In this document: positions 54,555 to 61,923 of the stretch, one piece after another
Layout: each line of letters begins with the position of its first letter
How positions within the stretch are numbered: position 1 is the stretch's first letter
From: Maioricimonas rarisocia
Lineage (GTDB): Bacteria > Planctomycetota > Planctomycetia > Planctomycetales > Planctomycetaceae
DNA length: 64,000 nt
Reading direction: 5' to 3'
Assembly: GCF_007747795.1 (NCBI RefSeq)
Contig: NZ_CP036275.1
Coordinates: forward strand, 4,952,001 to 5,016,000
The notes under the pieces: generated by a model
Seen by the model: the letters and a program-made list of their open reading frames with translations, nothing else
Told to the model about the DNA's origin: nothing
Database searches by the model: none
Translations under genes and position numbers: made by a program

Positions 54555-55610
54555 TCACAGGGCACGCTTACCGAAGCGCAACACCTTGCCCGGCTTACCC
54601 TTGCCGCCTTCTTCGGCCGTGCCGACCACCGTCACGTAGAGGTTGCCGTTGGCATCGAACGCCATCGCGGTCGGCTTGTCGAGTTCGGCGATCTTGCGGG
54701 TGCTGACCTCGTCACCTTCGACCGTCAGTTCGAACAGGCCCCCCTTGGTCGTGTCGATCCAGGAGAAGTCGACCGCATACAGCTTCCCGGTTGCCGGACT
54801 GTACGCCAGACCAACGATGTCGTTCAGGCCGGTTTCCATGCTCGATTTCAGTTTGCCGGTCTTCGCATCGTAGACGGTCAGCAGGCTGTCACCCGGCAGG
54901 GAGATTTCGCCCATCTGGCCGACGACGAGGTCACCGTCGCTGTTGGTGGTGATTCCGCAGGGGGCGTCCACTTCGACCGCCTGCTTGGTCGCGATGAACG
55001 GCTTGAGTTCACCCGGCTTGCCACCGTCGACACCGGCACGCAGGATCCAGCCCTTGGTATCGTCGCCGTTGGCAGTGATGAAGATACCGTCATCGGTCAC
55101 GACCACACCGTAGAAGTTTCCTTCTCCCTTGGCCGAATCATCGCCGGGAGCAATCGGGCCGAGCTTGTACGCTGCGGAGTTCGCACGAGCCGGCTTTTCG
55201 GGAGCTTCGGCTTCAATGTTGTAGACGAGGACGAGTTCTTCGCCGTCGGGCCGGCTGCCGTCACCCACCACCAGGTGATCGCTGCCGAGAAACGCCACGC
55301 CCAGCGGGCCGATCTCGTACTTCGGACCTTTGCCGTAGATGTCGGTCGGGAAGCGATTGACCTGCATCGCCCGCCCCCGCTTGCCGTCTTCCTTCTTGAA
55401 GAAGCGGACGATACCACGCCGCTCGGCGACGAACACGTGGCCAGTCTCGGGATGAACGACGATCCCCGTCGGATTATCCAGATTGCGGGCGAATGGCCGC
55501 GGGCCGCCGGCCTTCTTCTGGTTCTGTGCGTCAGCGTGATCAGCGGTCAGGGCGACAATGGCGGTACCGGCCGCCAGTGCCAGGAAGAATCCTCTGCGTG
55601 CAGTCATCAT
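54555..55610 (-). CDS. Exported NHL/SMP-30-like beta-propeller protein
   Basis: The 351-residue protein has a signal peptide (ARRGFFLALAAGTAIVALTA) and repeated propeller units (PTGIVVHPETGHVFVAERRG, PCGITTNSDGDLVVGQMGE, IVGLAYSPATGKLYAVDFSW, PTAMAFDANGNLYVTVVG). It probably acts in the periplasm as a binding protein or lactonase; metal ligands of SMP-30 are not evident. It lies downstream of the diheme peroxidase gene on the same strand, with 192 bases between. Confidence 0.88.
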   Translation of the reverse strand: MMTARRGFFLALAAGTAIVALTADHADAQNQKKAGGPRPFARNLDNPTGIVVHPETGHVFVAERRGIVRFFKKEDGKRGRAMQVNRFPTDIYGKGPKYEIGPLGVAFLGSDHLVVGDGSRPDGEELVLVYNIEAEAPEKPARANSAAYKLGPIAPGDDSAKGEGNFYGVVVTDDGIFITANGDDTKGWILRAGVDGGKPGELKPFIATKQAVEVDAPCGITTNSDGDLVVGQMGEISLPGDSLLTVYDAKTGKLKSSMETGLNDIVGLAYSPATGKLYAVDFSWIDTTKGGLFELTVEGDEVSTRKIAELDKPTAMAFDANGNLYVTVVGTAEEGGKGKPGKVLRFGKRAL

Positions 55611-55802
55611 CAGTACTCCCTGTGTGTCTGTTGAACGGTTCCGGACGAAACGGTCATTCCTCCGCGGCGGAGATGTCTTGTCTCCGCTGACAACCGGCCG
55701 GCTCGAGCTCGGCCGCGCACAACCGGTTGTTGACTTGCTGCAGACCCGCACCGGACGTTCCGCACATCCTGCCATCAACGTCCGGGTACGGCAGCCGCCC
55801 TG

Positions 55803-56822
55803 TCAGGGGAGTTCGGGCGGCTGGTGGTTGGGATAGTTTTCGCTGCTCAAACCTTCCTTCAGGAACGTCACCAGATCCTGTTGCTGCTCGGCGGTCAGGT
55901 TCAGCGGAAACAGTTCCTCATCCAGGTACGGGTTGGGATTGCCTCCCCGGCTGTAATACGCCACGACTTCTTCCAGCGTCTTCAGGCTTCCATCATGCAT
56001 GTAGGGACCGGTGCGGGCGATCTCCCGCAACGTCGGAGTCTTGAACGATCCCGTATCCCCGCCGAGGCTGGAAATCGAGAACCGCCCGTGGTCCGGCTCG
56101 TCCCGATCCATACCGACACCGATGTTGTGAAACGCGTTGTCGGTGAAGTTCGCGCCGGCATGGCACGCGCTGCAGTTCGCCTTGCCGAAGAACAGTTTCA
56201 TACCTCGCTCGGCCGCCTCCGAGAGCGCCGACTCATCACCATCCTTGTAACGGTCGTACGGCGCGTCGCCGGAGAGAATCGTCCGCTCGTAGGCAGCGAT
56301 GGCCCGGCCGATGTTCTCGGGAGTGACATCCGACCCGAACACCTTCTGAAACTGCCGCCGATACCCTTCGATCGCGTTCAGCCGCTCCACGACTTCGTCG
56401 AGCGTCATGTCCATCTCGATCGGGTTCTGGATCGGCCCGAGGGCCTGCTCTTCGAGGCTGCCGGCACGGCCATCCCAGAACTGAAACCGGTTGAAGGCGG
56501 CATTGATCACTGTTGGCGAATTGCGCCCGCCAACCTGGCCGCGAACGCCGGTGGCGAACTGCTCACCGTTGCTGAATCCCTTTTGCGGATCATGACACGA
56601 CGCACACGAAATCGTGCTGTCGCGCGAGAGTCGCGGATCGAAATAGAGCTGCTTGCCAAGCTGGATCTTCTCGGGCGTGGGAGCATTGTCCTTGGGGTGG
56701 CGGACCGTCTTCAGACCGAGGGGCTCGGCCGCATTCAGAGTTGTGGCAAAGGCGAACGCCACAAGCGGCACGAGACCGATGATCCAGGTCCAGAGTTGTC
56801 GCCGGAAGATCTTCCGGGGCAT
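55803..56822 (-). CDS. Diheme cytochrome c peroxidase family protein
   Basis: The 339-residue protein has a signal anchor (about 9-31) and two heme-binding motifs, CASCH (73-77) and CSACH (about 218-222). Family marks GKQLYFDPRLSRD, NSPTVINAAFNRFQFWDGRA and FKTPTLREIARTGPYMHDG fit MauG/CcpA-type diheme peroxidases. It would reduce hydrogen peroxide in the periplasm or oxidise a substrate. It lies upstream of the beta-propeller gene. Confidence 0.94.
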   Translation of the reverse strand: MPRKIFRRQLWTWIIGLVPLVAFAFATTLNAAEPLGLKTVRHPKDNAPTPEKIQLGKQLYFDPRLSRDSTISCASCHDPQKGFSNGEQFATGVRGQVGGRNSPTVINAAFNRFQFWDGRAGSLEEQALGPIQNPIEMDMTLDEVVERLNAIEGYRRQFQKVFGSDVTPENIGRAIAAYERTILSGDAPYDRYKDGDESALSEAAERGMKLFFGKANCSACHAGANFTDNAFHNIGVGMDRDEPDHGRFSISSLGGDTGSFKTPTLREIARTGPYMHDGSLKTLEEVVAYYSRGGNPNPYLDEELFPLNLTAEQQQDLVTFLKEGLSSENYPNHQPPELP

Positions 56823-56906
56823 CTCGATGCTCCTTTCAGTCGTAGGGTTGGCGAGCGTCCGCGCGGCAGGCCCTGAGGGGGGGGTAGGTGTTACACCTGC
56901 AACCTA

Positions 56907-57986
56907 TCATGCCGAGGCGCCGGCTGCGAGTGTGGCCGCAACCTGTTCGGCCGTGACAGGACGGATCAGTCCCCGCTCGGTCACGATCGCTTCGATGAGC
57001 TCCGCCGGCGTGACGTCAAAGGCCGGGTTGTAGACACCGATCCCATCAGGTGCCGTCTGCTTGCCGAAGCCGTGCGTCACCTCTTCCGGGGCCCGCTGTT
57101 CGATTGGGATGTCGGCACCGGTTGCGAGCTCCAGGTCGAAGGTACTGGAAGGAGCCGCCACGTAGAACGGGATCCCGTGAGCCTTCGCCAGCAGCGCCAC
57201 CGAGTACGTGCCGATCTTGTTCGCAGCATCGCCATTGGCAGCAATGCGGTCGGCCCCGGTAATCACAGCCGAAATGCGGCCCTCCTTCATGGCCCAGCCG
57301 GCCATCGAGTCGCAGATCAGTGTCGCCGGGACGCCCCGCTGCTGCAGTTCCCACGTCGTCAGGCGGGCACCCTGAAGCAACGGGCGGGTTTCGTCGGCGT
57401 ACACCTGCAGGGTCTTGCCCTGGGCCGCGGCTGCGAAGATGACCGAGAGTGCCGTTCCATCGCCGGCTGTGGCCAGACCACCGGCATTGCAATGCGTCAG
57501 GACGCCAGTCCCGTCGGCCAGAAGGTCCGCTCCGTGGCGACCGATCGCCGCGCACATTTCGCGATCCTCTTCTTCGATCTCCCGCGCTTCCTCCAGCAGT
57601 CGCTCGAGCTGCTGCGCCGGCGTCAGATCCGCGAGCGTTTCCGCCAGGCGGTTCAGCCGATTCAACGCCCAGAAGAGATTGACCGCCGTCGGCCGACTCG
57701 AGGCGAGATACTCCGTGACTTCACGCCGCCGTGCGTCAAACTCCTCGGGTGTGGCGTTCACCGCCGACTGCAGCCCGATGACTGTTCCATACGCCGCCGC
57801 CACTCCGATGGCCGGTGCTCCACGGACGCTCAGCTGCTTGATCGCCTGCCAGACCTCCTCGACCGTGCGGCATTCGAGCTCAACGAATTCGACCGGCAGC
57901 TTCGTCTGATCGATCAGCCGCAGGTATCCGTCGGTTCCCCCCACCCACGTCATGGTGCGCGGAGGCGTCGTGTTGTCAGTCGTCAT
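56907..57986 (-). CDS. mtnA: Methylthioribose-1-phosphate isomerase
   Basis: The 359-residue protein isomerises 5-methylthioribose-1-phosphate to the ribulose form in methionine salvage. It has SVRGAPAIGVAAAYG, the catalytic Cys in LTHCNAGGLAT (about residue 170) and the catalytic Asp in ITGADRIAANGDAANKIGT (about 250). The start at 57986 gives the family length. Other mtn genes are absent nearby; the PNP at 5887-6765 could feed it only if it accepts methylthioadenosine, which is not shown. Confidence 0.94.
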   Translation of the reverse strand: MTTDNTTPPRTMTWVGGTDGYLRLIDQTKLPVEFVELECRTVEEVWQAIKQLSVRGAPAIGVAAAYGTVIGLQSAVNATPEEFDARRREVTEYLASSRPTAVNLFWALNRLNRLAETLADLTPAQQLERLLEEAREIEEEDREMCAAIGRHGADLLADGTGVLTHCNAGGLATAGDGTALSVIFAAAAQGKTLQVYADETRPLLQGARLTTWELQQRGVPATLICDSMAGWAMKEGRISAVITGADRIAANGDAANKIGTYSVALLAKAHGIPFYVAAPSSTFDLELATGADIPIEQRAPEEVTHGFGKQTAPDGIGVYNPAFDVTPAELIEAIVTERGLIRPVTAEQVAATLAAGASA

Positions 57987-58221
57987 GTCGATCCTGCCGG
58001 GTTGAGTCTCGCGGCCAGTCAGCCGTTTGATTGTCATCATGGATTCCGGTGGCGGAGCAGCCACCGCGACCGGGGGGACGCAGCCTGCAAGGCGCGCACA
58101 GTCCCGAAGCTCGGCCCGCGGTTCCGATCGATGCCGGATTGGAACGAGGGGCGACCGCATCGTCGGCCCCCGGCGAACGGAGCGGCAGCGACAGTGCCGC
58201 GACCGGTTCAGCGCCCGGGAT

Positions 58222-58830
58222 TCAGTCGTCCTGCCCGGACTCTTCCGGAGCATCCACCACTTTCCGGTAAGTGTGGATCTCCATGTTCGAAAAGTCCAGT
58301 GTCTGCTGAAGCTGCCAGACTTCAGGCATGTCGAACTCAGAGCGGAGCGGCGTGCGGAAGAAGAGCAGGGCATCGTCGCTGGTCACCTGCGGCCGCGCCA
58401 GCCGCTGCAGTGACCGGTAGAGCGGCATCCCTTCCTTGAGTCGCTCGACGAGCCGGTAGGGAGGATCGAAGAAGATCACCTCGTACGGCAGAAACGCATC
58501 GACACCTTTCGGGCGGAACGACGTCCGGAAGACATCGGCCGACCAGCACATCGTCTCGTCGGCCACGCCCAGGCGATCGATATTCTTTCGGAGCAGGTCG
58601 AGTGCCCGCCGGTCCTGTTCAATGAACACGACGCTGCTGGCGCCACGACTGAGGGCCTCGAGCCCGATGGTGCCGGTCCCGGCGAAAACGTCCGCCACCC
58701 GCCGGTCGACGACCTGGTCGCCAAACAGCTGAAACAGACTTTCCTTGACCCGATCGGTGATGGGCCGCGTAGTCAGTCCGGGATTGGAATCAAGTTTTCT
58801 GCGGCGAAACCGGCCCGCAATAATTCGCAT
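58222..58830 (-). CDS. rsmD: 16S rRNA (guanine966-N2)-methyltransferase
   Basis: The 202-residue protein has the RsmD start MRIIAGRFRRRKL, the TRPITDRVKESLFQLF segment, the SAM-binding DVFAGTGTIGLEALSRGA and the catalytic DPPY (FFDPPYRLV, about residue 120). It methylates G966 of 16S rRNA. It begins one base after the stop of the FHA gene, so the two are one transcript. Confidence 0.95.
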   Translation of the reverse strand: MRIIAGRFRRRKLDSNPGLTTRPITDRVKESLFQLFGDQVVDRRVADVFAGTGTIGLEALSRGASSVVFIEQDRRALDLLRKNIDRLGVADETMCWSADVFRTSFRPKGVDAFLPYEVIFFDPPYRLVERLKEGMPLYRSLQRLARPQVTSDDALLFFRTPLRSEFDMPEVWQLQQTLDFSNMEIHTYRKVVDAPEESGQDD

Positions 58831-58831
58831 C

Positions 58832-59407
58832 TCAGTTGTCCGCTGCCTCGTCGTTCGGGCTCGCTTCGAGCGATTCGTAGTGTCGCCGGATGATGTCCGC
58901 CGCTTCGTCAGCCACGGTCTTGAACTCCTTCTTCCGCTTGGGAGGAATGGGCTGCAAGCGTGGTGTCATCGTCGCCGGGATGATCGTTGTATCCGACGAG
59001 CTGATTTCTGACGACTCGGCGTCGGCCCCCGCTCCGGCCAGCCAGGTGGCGATGTCGTCGTCGGAGAGGTTCTGATCGTCCGGTTCCGACTCGGGTGCCG
59101 CAGGCCGGGCCGCCGGCTTGCCGGGCAAACGGAAACTCATCGGTCCGACGGTCAGGACGTCGCCCGACTGCAGGATCGTATCCCGCAGGATCGGCGCGCC
59201 ATTCACAAAGGTACCGTTGCTGCTCTCCAGGTCGCGCACCACCAGACCATCCGGCGTGGGAATGAGAACGCAGTGACGTCGGCTCACCTCCTGCGAGGCA
59301 ATCCGGATGGCTGCTTCCTCATCGCGACCGACAATGGCGTTGTCGCGACTGATCTTGAGCTTGCGGCCTTTGTGTTTGCCGGAATCGACAATCAGCAGAT
59401 AGCTCAT
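58832..59407 (-). CDS. FHA domain protein
   Basis: The 191-residue protein has an N-terminal FHA domain (about 1-92) with GRDEEAAIRI, SRRHC and NGTFVNG, the phosphothreonine-binding residues. A low-complexity Asp/Ser/Pro linker and a short basic helix near PPKRKKEFKTVADEAADIIR follow. It should bind phosphorylated partners, perhaps from a Ser/Thr kinase. The start at 59407 fits the domain. rsmD follows immediately. Confidence 0.93.
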   Translation of the reverse strand: MSYLLIVDSGKHKGRKLKISRDNAIVGRDEEAAIRIASQEVSRRHCVLIPTPDGLVVRDLESSNGTFVNGAPILRDTILQSGDVLTVGPMSFRLPGKPAARPAAPESEPDDQNLSDDDIATWLAGAGADAESSEISSSDTTIIPATMTPRLQPIPPKRKKEFKTVADEAADIIRRHYESLEASPNDEAADN

Positions 59408-59556
59408 GGGGGCCACCTTCCAACAGGGAACGCACCAACGGGGATCCGTCCCGCCGGGCCCTGCAGACATCGGGCGGCCCGTCACCGAACCCGTCGTCGG
59501 TCGCGACACGTCACACGACCGCGAGTCCGTACCGGTTTCAGGTACTACGGTGAACC

Positions 59557-60114
59557 TCAGTCATGCAGAGGAACCTTAACGGGTTGACCGCACCGGGGAC
59601 AGTTCAAAGTACGCCCCCGATGGGTTCCACTTACTTTCAGTCGCTTGCCGCAGTCCGTGCATTCGAACCGCACCTTATTGTCGGCAGTGTCAGGTGCCGG
59701 CTCGAGGTGCCTGCGGGCCCAGACCTCTTCGGACAGGGCGTGTATCTGCTCGACCAGTTCTTCGGGGTCGTACGGTTTGGTCATGTAACCATCGGCTCCG
59801 ACCCGCTGCGCCAACTGGCGGGCGTCATCCATGTCGATGGCCGTCAACATCATCACCGGGACCGCGTCGTCGAGACGTTTGAACTGTTCACAAACCTCGA
59901 AGCCCGACACGTTGTTCGGCAGGATCACGTCCAGAATCACGAAGTCCGGCCGATGCATTGTGAACGCAGCGTGCGCCTGTCCGCCATCCCGCGCCACTTC
60001 AACACCGAAGCGGCGGTCTTCCAGATAACTCTTCAGGAATTCCGCCTCGTCGGGATCGTCTTCCACGATGAGCACGCGGTTGATGATCGCATGCGACGGA
60101 GTCAGCTCGCTCAT
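59557..60114 (-). CDS. Response regulator receiver with C-terminal zinc ribbon
   Basis: The 185-residue protein is a CheY-like receiver (about 12-130): acidic pair VEDDPDE, phospho-acceptor Asp in FVILDVILPNN (about residue 60), Thr in MLTAID, Lys in YMTKPYD. In place of a DNA-binding domain it ends with a zinc ribbon, FECTDCGKRL then LNCPRCGQPVKVP (about 150-182). No histidine kinase is adjacent. The ribbon may bind RNA, DNA or protein. Confidence 0.93.
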   Translation of the reverse strand: MSELTPSHAIINRVLIVEDDPDEAEFLKSYLEDRRFGVEVARDGGQAHAAFTMHRPDFVILDVILPNNVSGFEVCEQFKRLDDAVPVMMLTAIDMDDARQLAQRVGADGYMTKPYDPEELVEQIHALSEEVWARRHLEPAPDTADNKVRFECTDCGKRLKVSGTHRGRTLNCPRCGQPVKVPLHD

Positions 60115-60304
60115 CGCCGGTTCTTACCGATATGGGGACGGATGAAAATGAGACCGAAAGGCAGACGTGTGACCCGAAAACGAGTCTAACCGTAACGGGA
60201 GACGTAGCACAATCCTGACCTGACGATCCCGACGGCTGCAACTGGAAGACCAATCCCGCTCGTCGCGCAGACGGCAGATCGGTCCGTTACAGCCGCGCAA
60301 ATCA

Positions 60305-61630
60305 CTACATCCATTCCCGAATCGGATGCCCTTCGATGAGCCGCACCGGACGTCCATCCGGCGCGTGAGCCATCAGATCCGCAGGCATCCCGAGCTTCTC
60401 GTAAATCGTCACCGCAATGTCAGGTGTCGTGTATTCATCACGAACCGGTTTGCCACCTTCATCATCGGTGGCACCGAGCACCGCACCGCCAGGCACGCCC
60501 GCTCCCGCCATGATCGCAAATCCGGCGCTCGCCCAGTGATCACGTCCACTCGCCGAGTTGATCTTCGGTGTCCGCCCGAAGTCGGTCAGCCAGACCACCA
60601 GCGTGCTCTCAAGCAAACCGCGATCTTCGAGGTCTTCCAGCAGCGCAGGGATCGCCTGATCAACCGGTGGCAGCCGGTTGTTCTTCAGCGACTTGAAGTT
60701 GTTCTGATGCGTGTCCCACCCACCATCCGTAATCGTGACAAAGCGAACACCGCTCTCGATCAGCCGGCGGGCCATCAGGGCGTTCTGCCCGAACGTGTTG
60801 CGACCATATGCGTCCCGCAGCGAGTCCTCTTCGGAATCAATCTCGAACGCCCGCTTCGTCTCCGGGGCCGTGATCATGTTGAGGGCCGCCTTGAAATGCT
60901 CATCCAGTGCATCGAATGCGGCCGGTTGCACATCTGCCTGCTGCTGCAGCTCGTCGATCGCAGTGAGCATCCGCTTGCGGCGGTCAATTCGACTGTGGTC
61001 CACTCCGGACGGGAAGCTGATATCCCGCACCGTGAAGTTCTTCGAGTTCGGGTCAGCCGTGATCGTGAACGGATTGTGTTCCAGCCCCAGGATACCCGCT
61101 GCTCCGCCACCGAAACGGGGATCGATCTGCGTGCCCAGCTGCACGAACGGAGGCAAAGCCGACTTGAATCCCTTGTTCCAGCTCACCACCGAGCCGTACG
61201 TCGGATAGTGCAGAGCCGCATTGAACTTGCGGCCCGACATTACGTACTGGTCTGCGACACCGTGACTGCCGTTCTGAGGATTCCAGCTCCGCAGCAACGC
61301 AAACCGGTTCAGCTCGCGGGCCATGTTCGGCACGATGTCGGTGAACTGCACCCCCGGCACCGCCGTGTCGATGACGCCGAACTCTCCCCGCACGCTCACC
61401 GGTGCCTGCGGCTTCGGATCAAAGGTGTCATGGTGACTCGTCCCACCACGCGTCCAGATCAGGATGCAGTTGCGATCCGGGCCGTGGTGACCGGCGGCGG
61501 CTCGCGCCGACCGTGCAGCGAGAAAACCGGGCAGACTGAGACCGAGTCCACTCAGGGCCCCCAGCTGGAGCAGACCACGCCTGCTGACGCGTTCGCAATC
61601 CTGCAGTGTGCGATTCATGAGACTCAGCAT
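60305..61630 (-). CDS. DUF1501 family Tat-exported protein
   Basis: The 441-residue protein begins with a twin-arginine signal (SRRGLLQLGALSGLGLSLPG) and the DUF1501 domain follows, with WTRGGTSHHDTFDP, VTITDGGWDTHQNN and VVWLTDFGRTPKIN, a sulfatase/phosphatase-like fold. GGGGAG eight bases upstream favours the ATG at 61630; 61618 is the alternative. In planctomycetes such genes usually pair with PSCyt1/DUF1549/DUF1553 genes, and one stands divergently next door. The function of the pair is unknown. Confidence 0.94.
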   Translation of the reverse strand: MLSLMNRTLQDCERVSRRGLLQLGALSGLGLSLPGFLAARSARAAAGHHGPDRNCILIWTRGGTSHHDTFDPKPQAPVSVRGEFGVIDTAVPGVQFTDIVPNMARELNRFALLRSWNPQNGSHGVADQYVMSGRKFNAALHYPTYGSVVSWNKGFKSALPPFVQLGTQIDPRFGGGAAGILGLEHNPFTITADPNSKNFTVRDISFPSGVDHSRIDRRKRMLTAIDELQQQADVQPAAFDALDEHFKAALNMITAPETKRAFEIDSEEDSLRDAYGRNTFGQNALMARRLIESGVRFVTITDGGWDTHQNNFKSLKNNRLPPVDQAIPALLEDLEDRGLLESTLVVWLTDFGRTPKINSASGRDHWASAGFAIMAGAGVPGGAVLGATDDEGGKPVRDEYTTPDIAVTIYEKLGMPADLMAHAPDGRPVRLIEGHPIREWM

Positions 61631-61923
61631 TACGACAACTCCCCGGGGCGGAAGCGATATTCGAGGAGGGTACTCATGGCGGGATGATAGGAGCACCCGG
61701 AAGGCCGACCACCATGTTACATCATCGGGAAAACCGGAATCAACAGATCAACATCCGTTGACCCGTCGCCGCTTTCTCGATGGCACATCGTGACTTCAGT
61801 CGCAATAATAACGATTGATGCGTCGGGCCCGCACCAGAACCAACGTGTTTCCCGCCCCACTGGAGACCTCGCAGTCTCCCCTGCCGGACGACCTGTCCTC
61901 AGACCGCGCTGGAGGTTCCGTTC

